Below, in pieces: positions 23,831 to 34,796 of a DNA stretch of 64,000 nt (positions within the stretch are counted from its first letter, which is position 1; the number at the start of each line of letters is the position of its first letter). The translations under genes and the position numbers were made by a program. Under the pieces are notes generated by a model that was given only the letters and a program-made list of their open reading frames with translations, was not told the origin of the DNA and did not search any database. Source of the DNA: Mortierella sp. BCC40632 (Eukaryota; Mortierellomycota; Mortierellomycetes; Mortierellales; Mortierellaceae); NCBI GenBank assembly GCA_011634665.1, contig WAEK01000006.1, positions 763,001 through 827,000 on the forward strand. Reading direction: 5' to 3'.

Positions 23831-23934
23831 ATTGCTTCAGTTGCTCTTCCTCTTCCTCTTTGTCTCCATCCGAACCCTCACATACACTCTCCTTCTCTAA
23901 TTTCGACCTTTCCCCTCTTGAAACAACAGACAAA

Positions 23935-24288
23935 ATGTCCATGAGTACGCTATTTCATCCAGTTCTTTCCTGTATAGCACCACCCTTCCGATTGTCAAAC
24001 TCTCTTTCGATTCAGACTTGAGTAGAAACTTACAAAACTATTGGTTATTTTCTTTTATCGCGCTTGCACGCTTCAACAGAAAACCACTGTATCATATTTA
24101 ACATAAATGAAGACTTAGAGAGTCCCGATGCAAGTAAACTATGGGATTTTATCGAAAATAATGGTAAAGTGTTTGGAATCATTCCTCATTCTCTCTTTAC
24201 TACAAGTTAATCCGTGTGAAAAAGAAGAGCCTTGGGAGGATGTATTCATGAATCAGATGCGCCTCGTGCTAGCTAGGAAACTCTTTTT

Positions 24289-24380
<92 letters not shown>

Positions 24381-24567
24381 GTCTGTCTGTTTGTCGTCCT
24401 CTCCTAAAATAGGTGGTAAAGTTCTCAACCACTACGACATCGATAATGGGATTCAAGAGAGAATGGCCGTTTCGATCCCTCCTACTCTCGAGGCCATGTT
24501 GAGGAAGCGTACTGATATCACCCTGTCTGGTCAAAGAAACTGGCCTGATGTTGGTGATTTGTGGTAA
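23935..24567 (+). CDS. Small three-exon protein resembling proteinase B inhibitor (I9 fold)
   Basis: Exons 23935-23944 (10 nt), 24080-24163 and 24413-24567 join in frame (introns both phase 1) to 82 residues. The gene begins MSMKNHCIIFNINEDLE and ends in GDLW. Evidence for the model: TATA-like box and CT-rich leader, consensus donors GTACGC and GTAAAG, acceptors ACAG and ATAG, and a continuous protein-like frame across both junctions. The pattern of a beta strand, a helix, FIENNGGKVLNHYDIDNG and SIPPTLEAMLRKR resembles the inhibitor I9/subtilisin-propeptide fold, as in yeast Pbi2, a cytosolic inhibitor of vacuolar proteinase B of about 75 residues. No signal peptide is seen, so a cytosolic role is likely. 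The family call rests on pattern and length only. Intron 2 contains an 87-bp (CT)n tract leading into its acceptor. Confidence 0.6.
24290..24390 (+). repeat. (CT)n-(GTCT)n microsatellite inside an intron
   Basis: An 87-bp CT tract followed by GTCT repeats. It fills much of intron 2 (24164-24412) of the I9-like gene and ends about 22 bp before the acceptor AG at 24411-24412, so the microsatellite acts as or extends the polypyrimidine tract. Confidence 0.9.
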
Positions 24568-26199
24568 AAGAGAACTCTCGCGAAGCGAGCAAAGGCATGT
24601 CGGCTCTCCAGTTCCTTTTCTCTGTAGTGAAAGAATACATATTCTCTCTGTATAGCTTCAATAAATGACTGTTCTTCAGTACTAAGCTATCCACTTTGGA
24701 CCCATGGGGAATGTTGCAGGGTGGAGACGTATGACCGTAGGAAATTGCGTCGTTTCGCAATTGTGCTATCAGCCTTATTGAAATGAGACAAAGTTTTGCA
24801 CAGATTCGTCCTTTACGAAGGCAACCTAATCCTTTTCCCTTCTCGCTAATTGGCACAGGTTGTCCAACTTTTGGATACCACGGGGTGTCACTGGCGAGGG
24901 GCCTTTCATGATGGAACTTCCTGCTCCCAAGACTTCATAATACTGCCACAAGGTGTAGAGATCGAGTCTGAGCGACTGATCCTCAGTTATTGCTGGGCCA
25001 ACAATTAACCCTTTATTAAAAACGTACAGAATAGCGGCATTAATCCAAACAGACTTTTTTCTTGTGATTTTTGCCCATAGGCCGAGTCGTCGACTCTGCC
25101 TTGAATTCACAAAGTGCGACTTCATGCTGCCACTTGTCATCAGAGCGAATATGAATTGACATATAGTCATTCTTATCGCAGGCAGTCAACAAAATGGATC
25201 CATATTCGCTCCAGAGACTAACTCGCCCCAAAATGAAAAGATGCTATCGAACAGCACGGAGTGACGTATCAAACAGCTGCTGAACTCGACACAAATACAC
25301 GCTCGGAACTCAGTGAAGCAAAAAGGTCTAGTTCAATCCACAGAAGAATTTGTGAGACTATTTGTAGGATGCTTTATGTGGTAGTATCTTCCTCTTCCAG
25401 CAATAGCAAAGGTCATACTCGCTTCTTGAGTAACTAGAACCGGGTTTTGCCTCTGTTGCTCATGTTGCCCATGTTGCTCGTACTGGCGTTGGTGGGATGT
25501 AGGGTCATCCATAGATTCCCCATGGCGGCTTCGATATTCCGAAACTCTGCTGACTTTGTATGCAGTGGTCTTCTTAGTGGCTGGGAAGTTCCTGCCAGAA
25601 AATACCACAGTGTTGCTGATGCTAGACAACAAACCGCATGATTAGGTGTGAATACAGGCTAGTGTTGATTTGGTACGCATTGCATAGCATTAATAATCTT
25701 GACTTGTGGGACGTTTTCTCATAGCAACAATTGATCCTGGCTGACTAAAATCCTTTTATAGCTGTAGCTGCTGAGTGTATTTTTCGTTGGAGACCGGAAT
25801 ATCGATGAGGTTAACATCACGCGTTGGACTTGAGTCAATAGCAATACAAAGGAAAGCATTAGCATGGAAACTCGCAAAAAATATTATCAACAAACAGAGA
25901 TGATAAAAATGTATACACCACATTCTTGGGCTCGTAGGAAATCAGCAGGTGGAATGGGGTGAAGGCGAGAGTCCAATCACGGTCAGTGGGAGAGTGTCAT
26001 TAAAAGATGTGATTACGCTTTGCAAGCATCATGCAATTTTGAGCCAAATATGCCTTTTCCTCCTTGTTCAAAGTCCCTGAAACTTCTTTTTGATCCGCAG
26101 AGAGACGCTTCTTGCGCAAGAACGGCCGCATTCTTTGCTACTGTTTATCCTCTTCGATTTTTAGATCGCGTCTCTGTCAACTATTGACCTGTTGTTTAA
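24568..26199. other. Intergenic region with coding relics
   Basis: Between the I9-like gene and the minus-strand hypothetical locus. It contains the frame-shifted relic at 24826-25231 and a minus-strand frame at 25333-25632 rich in Gln, His and Arg that shows no family features or splice partner. The rest (25640-26199) appears empty. Confidence 0.5.
24826..25231 (-). pseudogene. Frame-shifted coding relic
   Basis: Two overlapping minus-strand frames read as one protein-like sequence if one base is gained or lost in an A6 run near 25058: the first part (SEYGSILLTACDKNDYMSIH ... STTRPMGKNHKK) continues into SVWINAAILYVFNKGLIVG ... LYTLWQYYEVLGAG. No ATG opens the first part (it begins at TTG after a stop), and the second ends in a Lys/Arg-rich tail. 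The composition is that of real protein and not of repeats. The family is not recognised. It may be a decayed gene, or a live gene with a homopolymer sequencing error. Confidence 0.4.
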
Positions 26200-26560
26200 T
26201 TATCCTGTAGCCTCTGCCGTCAAATAAATGCTGGCTTCATGCCACCACGTGTCTGGATATAGCTGAGCAAGAAAGGGGCATGATGTCCGAAGGTCGCAGG
26301 AAAGTCCCTGCTCAAAGTTAGTGCTTGCAGAGGAAAATCTTGGCCTTGGACTCTTGCGAGAAGAGGCTCTGAGGCTGTCTATTTCATTACACCTAGTCTT
26401 CTTTCGATCGACACTATTGTGTTTGTCATGCGAGTCACTAGAGCTGGGACTGTCTTGATCGTCTCTACCATTTGATCCTTTGGTGTTCGATTCGCATGAT
26501 TGACTGACGGTTGTTTGGGTACCGGAATGCTCTTCAATGTTGGGCACGTCGTCTCCTTCG
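26200..26560 (-). CDS. Possible downstream exon of the hypothetical gene at 27.0 kb
   Basis: Minus-strand frame of about 120 codons after a good acceptor (TACTCTTTAG, ending at about 26561). It starts DEGDDVPNIEEHSGTQTT, is rich in Ser, Asp and Asn through its first half, and ends in a hydrophobic and aromatic stretch (LAQLYPDTWWHEASIYLTA). Its composition resembles a disordered tail. The frame does not match the obvious donor (GTAACA at 26680) of the upstream frame, which would give only a short tail ending in TGA. The exon's membership is therefore unresolved, and it may be a relic. Confidence 0.3.
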
Positions 26561-26676
26561 TCTAAAGAGTACACAAGAAATTAAAAGAAATGACGTGAGT
26601 TGACGAGCAAGACCCGTTATCTAATATCAGTATTTTTCCTACGACCTTTACCCGGTATCTCCACTGCTATTGCATG

Positions 26677-27030
26677 TTACAGGATATCCTCTTGCTCTGC
26701 ATCAGAACCGAGGACTTTGGCAGTACTCTCTTCGATAACTTTCGGTTCGACAACTTTCCTCATCCGTTGGATAGCAAGAGACAGCCTGAGCTCGTTATTA
26801 TCTCTTTCTTCGATCTGTAGGTTGCCTTTGACCTCGATTTGGTCACCAATTTGGACACTGGAGGAGCACCCGTGAACTGTCTTTGTGGTTGAAGCAGGCT
26901 CTAGTAAAAGCATGATAAAGTGTCCATTTCGCATCCCAAGGACTTCTTGCTTGACCGTATTATCGTCTTTAACAAGTCGTTTGGTGCTCTGCATAACAGT
27001 CACTCTCGCCTTTGAGGTCGCAATATCCAT
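26677..27030 (-). CDS. Hypothetical protein, possibly beta-barrel (OB-like)
   Basis: 117 codons from an ATG at 27030 to TAA at 26677. Support for a real gene: a TATA-like box at 27111-27120, 85 bp upstream, with a CT-rich leader between, the same promoter layout as three other genes in this window. The sequence alternates short hydrophobic strands with turns (NGHFIMLLLEP; VQIGDQIEVKGNLQIEE; ELRLSLAIQRMRKVVE), which suggests a small beta-barrel such as an OB fold. No family motif confirms this. A donor-like GTAACA overlaps the stop codon and could splice to about 26560, giving a slightly different C-terminus. Function unknown. Confidence 0.5.
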   Translation of the reverse strand: MDIATSKARVTVMQSTKRLVKDDNTVKQEVLGMRNGHFIMLLLEPASTTKTVHGCSSSVQIGDQIEVKGNLQIEERDNNELRLSLAIQRMRKVVEPKVIEESTAKVLGSDAEQEDIL

Positions 27031-27110
27031 GGCAATGGTGATGGGGCTGGAAGGGTGAGAGTAAGGTTGGGAGTAAAGTGGAATGAGATTGGGAGAGAGA
27101 ACCCATTGTC

Positions 27111-27120
27111 CTATTTATGA
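27111..27120 (-). promoter_or_regulatory. TATA-like box for the hypothetical gene
   Basis: On the minus strand this reads TCATAAATAG, about 85 bp upstream of the ATG at 27030, followed by a TTCTCTCTCCC leader. Confidence 0.5.
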
Positions 27121-27396
27121 GTGAATGATTTTGCGTGGATTCAATAGCACATGGCTGCCAGGTGCCAGCTCCTTGCTTGGAGTTGTGTAGACAAAGAGGT
27201 GGTCAAAATCTTCACACGACAAGTAAGTGAGGTGATGCCTTTGGGTCGTGAACACACTGCGTCGCGTGGGAAAGAGGCTCTACTCCAAGTTGGTCTGTGT
27301 TCTCGCCTGTTCAAGAGCTTGGAAATCAATTGAGGAGCATCTCGCTCCCAACCATACCATTCATGTTCGCCCTGCACTGACCTCCTCGCTTCACAC

Positions 27397-27921
27397 TCAC
27401 ACCACACTCCTCCCCTGTGGGAACCGCCTTGACATATTCTGGTCGTCAATCCTACGATTAAAACACTGCTGTGCTGCTGATTCCTTCCTCCTCTCTTCAA
27501 CCAAGCTTAGAATCTCTATCGCTTCGCCATGGTCTTTGTCATCCCCTTTGCGCTTCCCTTTGCGCTTCCCCTTGTGCTTCCCTTTGCGCTTCCCTTTGCT
27601 ATTCCCCCCACGGCCATAGCCATCGGCGTCGGCGTCACGATCACCATGGTCATCTCCATCGCCGTTGCCATTTCCATTACAGCCGCCCTCTCCATTACAG
27701 CTACTCTCTCCATTACAGCTGCCCTCTCCATTCCAGTAGCCATTGTCATTACATTAGCCATTGCCACTGCTGTAGCCATTGCCTCTGCTGTAGCTATCGC
27801 CATTGCTGTGGCTATTGGCATTGCTCTTACCATAGGCATCTTTGCTCTCATCACCGCTGCTTTGCGATGGTATTCGTCGTCGCCAAGACCGCCTATTGTT
27901 GCCCTTTCCATTCGTCGACAT
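27397..27921 (-). pseudogene. Gly/Asn-rich repetitive ORF with one in-frame stop
   Basis: The minus-strand frame from ATG 27921 (MSTNGKGNNRRSWRRR) runs through SNANSHSNGDSYSRGNGYSS to a TAA at 27754-27756. It then continues open in the same frame through NG/CNGE repeats, a DGDGD-like stretch and KGKRKGKHKGKRKGKR to TGA at 27397, about 174 codons in all. The TAA stands where neighbouring repeats have TAC (Tyr). The hydrophobic plus-strand frame at 27529-28005 and two other overlapping frames look like shadows of this codon repeat. It could be a gene broken by one substitution, a 55-residue protein, or a gene with a very short intron over the stop. Disordered, basic C-terminal half; function unknown. 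Confidence 0.4.
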
Positions 27922-30900
27922 TCTGTAGAGTCTATATCGGGAGCATCATTTGCAGGGGGAACATTCACCAGAAGGGTGCATGACTCTGGTAATGGTAATG
28001 ACTAGGTTGTTGGCGCTTGTCAATGTTCTTCTGAGTTAGCACCTCGTGATCGTGCTAAAGACACATGCTGATTCAGAATTGGAATGAATGCTGTGTTCTT
28101 TGCAGACCCTAATACACTCTCCTCTGATAGTGGTTTTGTGGGGACCGAGCGGCTCTAGCATCCGCGATCAAGAGTCCTGCAATGCTCGTTTGCAATATCA
28201 CGGTAGTGCAACAGCTCTAACCCAGACGAACAAAAAGAAAGGAAAGAAAGAAAAGAAGCGTCGTCTTGCGCTTGGCACATCAGGAGCACGCTCCAGTAAC
28301 ACGATGTGCTCTCAAAGATTTTCGAACGTCGAGGGACAGCGATCCATCACTGGACCTGACCTGTGATTCATGACTCTTTTAGGCTGCTGGACTACGGATC
28401 CATATCATTCCCATCCTTCCTTTGTCGTTTGCTGCCCTATCCTTTGATGCTTATAATAGGACAATCAAATGACATCTCTGAAGAACAATGAAAGTCGATG
28501 AAACCTCAATCTCCAAGCTTGCTTTCTTCTAAGATAGAGGGGACTCTTAATTGCTCTCTTCTCGAAGCTCCTTCTCCAGCTATGGAACGGCTAACAAAAG
28601 TTACCTCCTTCCTCTGGACTTGAGTTTCCAAGCACCAGAATTCTATGATATAACCCATCTTGAGGCCGGCTCGGTACAGGCACAACAGCTTGCTTTCCAC
28701 AGAGTAGATCTTGTCCCTGACACCAAAGAAGGTCTCAACTGTACTCTTGTACACTCTTTAGTCCATAAAAGACATTATCTTTATTTCTTCAATCTTCATT
28801 CAGGGACCCTATGTCCATTGTACATATCTTACAAAGCTTACAAATGAGGCTTCTATATTTTCACTTGTATTCCTCCAAAGTCTCTGTATGAGAATAGTCC
28901 TGTTAATGAACAATGGCGAGCCTTGAATTAGGACCATTGGAATATAGGCGTCTTAACCAGCTCAAAGGACTGTTGGTTGAAACCCACGGCCCTTTATCTT
29001 CCTGACTTCATCTTTTCATTCAATGATACCATAGATACCTCTAGCAGCACTGGAATGGTGCTACACCAGTTTCCAATGAGAATTCGCCATCGACTGCGCT
29101 TTTTTCATGGCCAGAGTATTAAACCCGCTATCCTTGCATCTCCTTGTCCCATTACCTAGGAGGTGTTTTCATCGAAAGGAAAGGGTGATGTGAGAGCAGG
29201 GCCCTAGATTGAGACCTTAATCTTGCCTAAAGCAACTTTGCTGTCCAGTATCCAATCACTTCTCGCGGATTTCAATTTCTTCAAGAAATCAGAGATCATC
29301 CATACCAAAGCTGTCGTCCAAGCTATCGCCGTCTATGACGTTCTGAATTTCCAGATCAAGTAGAAGTCCCCGATATTCCTGCAGACTTGAAACCAACTTG
29401 CCTAGAGATCCTGTTAATGTCGACAAAAGTCTCCCTTTTTTGCATCCTCGATTTACTCCGCTGGTGGTTCGTCAGAGTAGTGAAATGCGAGGGGGTGCTC
29501 CCAAAAGCAGATGGGTAATATAAAGCAAGACCTAAACCTCTATTTTATCTGTATTCAAATCAATGACCTTTATCGAGATTCTGCCTTTCTTGTACCATCC
29601 TTCCTTTCACGAACAGAGTCGAGGACATTTTCTGGTTCCTCTTAAAAGGTTTCAGGTGAATCTCTTTCGTTCATTTTATTATTTTATTCGTTTTCCTTTG
29701 GAGAGTGAATGTGAGCTGACGATCCGCTTTGCTTTGGAAAGTAAAACTGCTGTAACAATTGCAGTCGCAGTGATTTTCGCAGTAACAGTAGCATTCAATG
29801 ATTTTTTTTTTTCAACCAAACGAAATCACTATGAGAAGTAGCCTTCTGGAAATCTTTGACGTGGATTTCCGTAGAATGAGTGTTGTCGTCAATGTGATAT
29901 AACAAGTGCATGTCAAGAATCCCCCTGATAAAAATATATTCCTCCAGATAACTTCTGTTGGTCTTATGCTAGTCGAACATAGAATAGAGAAAGAGGATGG
30001 GATGGGTGCTCATCCGGATTTGAGGTGGGCAACACCATCCTGAAGACGATTTTTTCTTCCATCGTGAATGCATTGAAATCAGGATTATTAAGAAATGGTC
30101 TTGTTTTATTAGGCGGCGCTTAGGTCCCTGAAAGTAGACATAAACGAAACAAAGTGGGATAAGGATAGAAGTGTGGGAAGTAGAGTCTGAGTAGAGAGGA
30201 GGCTCCTTTAAAATCTAGCGAGAAACTGTCTCTATGCATGATTGGGCCAAACAAGAGAGGAGTAGTACGTGACAAGAGGATAGAGATGTTTAAGTAATCT
30301 TGGGAGATTGGCAAAGATCACAAAGTAGAGAATGCAAAGTAACCAAGTGAACGAGAGATCTCTTTTCAGCAAGCGTACTCTTTCGCGAGCGGTCTACTTT
30401 GGTAGAAGTCAGTGGCTAAGGTGGTATGAGTAGAGAAACCACCAAAGATCCTCCATGAGCTCCGAGTAAGGAGTGGTGCAAGAAGGAATTTTTTAAAAAG
30501 AAAGCGCATGGATGTATGGCAGGACATGTCAGAACCAAGACGCGATAGACTAGAGTGGAGCGAGTAGGAGATGGCCGTAGTGATAGACTGGGGCTGCTTA
30601 GGAGGGAGCAGTTTGCTACATGAGATTGAGCAGGCGATCCTCTGTAGGATGATCTCCCTCCGCTGACCGTGTAAGGATGGACAGCCAGCAGCGTTTTGTC
30701 CATCATTCACGGGATAAACTGTTGACCCTCCCCCAAAATGCCTCATTAGAAGTTGAGCATCTTTTTTCTTTTTTCGTGCTTGAGTCATAATCCAGACCCT
30801 TTGCTGAGTGTTCACCAAAACCTTGTGTGCGTAGAAGGTGAAAGAAGGCGGCCTCGGTAGACGACAAACACCGCAGTCATGTTACAAGCGAGCCATTCTC

Positions 30901-31310
30901 ACCATCCATACCCTTGCTAACATTGCTGGTCACGATCTTGGTCCTCTCTTGGTGAGACTGCCACGGTTCGAAGACACAGTAAACACCATTTTCCATGAAT
31001 GAGGAATCGCAAGCTCGTATCACGTAGATGCTCCAATACCCCTCCAGGTCAAGGACATTTCTTTTTTTCTATTTCTTTTTCTTTTTCTTGAGTCAGCAAC
31101 TCCTCCTTGAACTTTCTTCAGGTTAAAAGCACTCCTATTTCTCGATCTTCGCTCAGCTCTGGTATTGAATTAGGTGGGGTCGTTTAATGTTTTAATGTAG
31201 TAAAGAGTAGGTATATACACAAGTGGCGAGAATTATTGTACAGTAAGATTATGTTGTGTTTAAATTAGATTAAAGTATGAGTGAGGTAGGGGAAGAAAGG
31301 TGACCCTTCT
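27922..31310. other. Intergenic region
   Basis: About 3.4 kb without a supportable gene. Short minus-strand frames at 28506-28754 and about 29289-29480 have protein-like composition, but no start, promoter or recognisable family. A plus-strand frame at 29563-29841 is AT-rich and unconvincing. No notable repeats apart from short T runs. Confidence 0.5.
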
Positions 31311-33238
31311 TTAGTCGTCCTTGAATCGCCGTCCAAGTGAAGGAGAAGGCAACGAGACAATAGAGCGAGGCGACGTGGGTCGAGAAGAGGACGATGCCGA
31401 ACGAGACGACTCTCCTCCATTTGTTCCGACTCCAAAGGATCCAGCCATGGGCGTGTTGGGTGCCGAAACAGATGCCAGGCTAGTCGTCTGATCGAGCACC
31501 AGGCGGCTTGGGCGCGTACGACTCTTGCTTGGACCACGGGCACTCGCCTCGGCGGTAATATCTTCTTCAATGACAGCCAGCGATGGGAACGAATCGCTCC
31601 TGCTTGGCGAGGACAAAGGTGAAGCATAGGAAACCCCTTGGACCATAGCCACATTGGCCTCCAGATCAAGATTCAATGTGGTAACGGAGGTGCTGGAGCG
31701 GGAGGAGCCAAACGAGTCACGGCTAGAGCTACGAACACCAGAAAGTCGTCCATAGTATCCATGTGGGTGCTGGCTTGAGTTGCGCGGAGTAGCGCTGGGC
31801 GAGGTGTTGGGAGACGAGTGGGGTGAGTTAACTGTGGCAAGGACTGCCATCCATGACTCGTATCCTTGCCATCCGTTCCAGCTCTGTCGAACGCTCGAGT
31901 CCTTCTTGGATGCAGAAGTGTCTGTAGGAGATGAAGGAGCAGACTGGGAGAATGTCTTTTGCTCCACCATCTCTGACTCAACAGAGACGACAACCACGCT
32001 AGCCATGTCTGCTTCCGGCTCATCTTCGTCTTCACTGTCCATGTCCCAAGTCTTGTTGTCCTTGAATCCAACAAAATCATCAAAGTTATCCTTGGCTTGG
32101 AAGAGGGTCTGCTTCTCCACGCGGTTCATTGCATCGCCAAGATCATAAACGTCGTTAGCAGCCTTTTCGCTGTGATACTCTGGCAAGACCGAAGGAAGGA
32201 AGAACGAGCCAATCCAGAAGGCGACAACAGCATATCCAGCACCACCCACGAGATCAACGACGTAGTGGTGTCCCAGATACATTGTGGCCCACCAAATCCA
32301 AAAGACGTAGCCGATGGCAACAGGAATGGCACGGGGACCAAAGATGTAGACCCAGAAGAAGGCAAGTTGCCAAGCACAAGCCGAATGGAGCGAGGGGAAG
32401 GCACCAAAGACCATGGGTGAGGCCGTAAAAGTCGACTTGTACATGCTAGTGCCAAGAATGTCGTCAACACGAGCCAAGCCACCTGGGTCGCCAGGCATTG
32501 TGTACGTTGCTGGCTCCAAGGATCCGTAGTGTGTTTCATACCCTGTAAAATATGGCAGCCAAGGAGATGGGGTCAGAGACCTTGGTTTGTTGACAAGACG
32601 ATGGGGATAATACTTGGCACGCATAAACAAAAGATTAACTTACATGGAGGAGCACAAGGAAACAACAACTGTGTCAGGACACCAGCAAGGTTCATGTAGC
32701 CAAACACTCTGGAGAAGACAGGTAGAGTGCCCGGTGGTGCAAGGAAGAAGATCAAGCCAGCTGTGACAAAGGGCAGCACAAAATGGAGGACACCATATGG
32801 CATCCAGGCAAGAAGGTCCTTGGCAGGCGAGGGCGCATTGGCAAGGAGCTCTGAGATGTTGCCACCATAAAGGATATTCTCAAGTGTAGGCAACACCGAG
32901 GTGAAAATGTGAGGACGCCACTCAGCGGGAATGAAGCGGCAGCAGTAAAAGAGGACGAGCCAAGCAGCGATCGCCGAGAACGGGAGCATGAACTGGCGTG
33001 TGCGGCGAGGGATAAGGAGAGCAATGGCAGCCAAGGCGATCGGCAACTTGAACCAAATCGGCTTATCCATGATAATGAAACAAAAGACGAAGAGGATGAT
33101 CAAGAAGAGATATTGGAGATCGAAGGCAGAGTAGTGATGTTGTCGCAGAGGTCGAAGAGTCGAGGTAATACCGGCCCTGACGGCCTTGCCTGCGGTTCTG
33201 CATCTGTGCCGGATGCTTACACCGGTCGTATCCAGCAT
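31311..33238 (-). CDS. AUR1: Inositol phosphorylceramide synthase (AUR1-type)
   Basis: Minus-strand exons 33238-32644 and 32542-31311 (GTAAGT..ACAG, phase 1) give 608 residues. The junction restores CAPPWYETHYG, an AUR1 hallmark. The enzyme moves phosphoinositol from phosphatidylinositol to ceramide in the Golgi membrane. Several hydrophobic helices are visible, for example LQYLFLIILFVFCFIIMDK near residues 42-60. The lipid-phosphatase-like active site is present as PGDPGGLARVD, FGAFPSLHS (H251) and YLGHHYVVDL (H291, D295), with the H-x3-D spacing of yeast Aur1. After about residue 320 comes a Ser-rich, probably cytosolic tail of nearly 290 residues, so the protein is about 200 residues longer than the yeast enzyme (401). 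It is a fungus-specific enzyme and the target of aureobasidin-type inhibitors. The start is the first ATG in the frame. Confidence 0.95.
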
Positions 33239-34762
33239 ATTGATGGTCGTTGTGTGTGAAGGAGGGGGAGAGGCGAGTGGATGGGTGGGTGACGTGGCGC
33301 CAAGGAGACAGGGAGAGAGAGAGAGAGAGAAAAAAAATAGTGTCTTCGATAGGCTAGTAAAGCATATTCCTGAGCAAGCGCGTGGGTGGACAAGCCAGGG
33401 AGAGGAGAGAAGTAGAGAGTGGGTGGGTGGGGGGTAAGGGTGGTGCCTGCGAGGAGGAAGGTGAATGAAGGACACAGAGGATTAGAGAGGAGGGGAGAGA
33501 AAAAGATGCAGAATGGGAAGGATGGGAATCAAAACACACTGTCAAGAGAGAGAGAAGAAATGAATGTGTGTGTGTTTGGCGGGAGAGAGAAGTTGCAAAG
33601 TCAACGCGAGTGGGCGGGTCGGGGGTGGGGGAGAGGATGCCCTATATATATAGTATATATCGCTCTTCATCGCGTGCGGGCACGGGACGGCAAAGGCAAA
33701 GCTTGGTTCCGGTGGGCAAAGTCCTCTCTTCTCTCTCTCTCTCTCTCCCCTCACCTAGCGGCCGGGAGTACCAGTGGCTGAGAGCAACAGAGAGAGAGAG
33801 AGAGAGAGAGACGGTTGTTCCGGCCGGACAGGGGCTTGCAACTGGTCTGGGTGTTAGTACTGCCGCCTCTCCGCCCTTGCAGAGTCAACAGCGTGGGCCT
33901 GGCCGACCCTTGCGCTTTGTCATGCGGCGGAGATCGAATTGCCCTGCTTAGCTCGTATCCGCCGCTCCGTCTTCTCTCTCCCTCCTCTGCATTAAACCGG
34001 TCGCTCTTTACCAAGGCACGTCATCGCCGATGCACTACACAGGATTGGACATCCCTTTCCAGCAGCATCGGACTCTGTTGTTGCTTGTCCGTCTACACTG
34101 ATGCACATCTGCACGGGTGAGTATCACTCTTTGAACCTCGCTCGTACCGGTCATTGACATGCACTGGCCATGGCATTCGCATTGGACATTGGTATCGGCA
34201 TCCGCACCGGCACCGCTCTAGTCCAGCCATCGATTGTCTAGTGCCTAGACTTTAGAGAGCCTACGGTTCATTTCAGGCTTGCCGTCTCCCGCAGTTTGCC
34301 TGCGGACATTTTTTTCCCTGTTAAGCTTCGAGACTTGTTCAACGGCCCTTTGATCTCCCGCAGTGATTGGGCCGGTGGCATTTGCGCAGAGCTGCCTTGA
34401 TAAAGACTGTCTCTCTGGCCAAGAATCGACCAGCACGCGAGTACGCAAGCTAGCTGTGGTTGTTTACCGAGAGAAAGAAAGAGGCGAGAATTTCCATCGA
34501 CAAGGGTTCGCAGCTACTGCGCAGGTGATGGAAAACAAACAAGACATCAATGGGTTTGTCATCCGTCCATGGTTCCACTCCTTGTCCCACTGTTGACCTC
34601 ATCTCCTTTTTCCCCCCTTGGAGTGTAGATAGACTACGACCGTGGGCCAGCTGGTCCGACCCCTCCCCTCTCTTTGACGACTCTCACTCGGAGCCACGAG
34701 ACGGGGACTTACTATCGATGGGTAGCACAACAGTTGTCTTCGGACTTTTATCCCAGAAACCC

Positions 34763-34796
<34 letters not shown>

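Noticed and set aside
24253..24534. Minus-strand frame with (RE)n repeats
   Set aside because: It is an antisense translation of the intronic (CT)n tract and of exon 3 of the I9-like gene.
27529..28005. Plus-strand 158-codon hydrophobic frame that looks like a multi-span membrane protein
   Set aside because: Its Ala/Ile/Thr/Val pattern is the antisense reading of a Gly/Asn codon repeat on the minus strand. Two other frames are open for the same reason, and the minus frame has more natural composition and a better start.
28961..29000. Sequence resembling a tRNA T-arm (GGTTGAAACCC)
   Set aside because: No acceptor stem, D-arm or anticodon arm could be folded around it.
29289..29480. Minus-strand protein-like stretch ending in GMDDL
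   Set aside because: It has no ATG, no upstream exon that could be joined and no known family. It is too short to claim.
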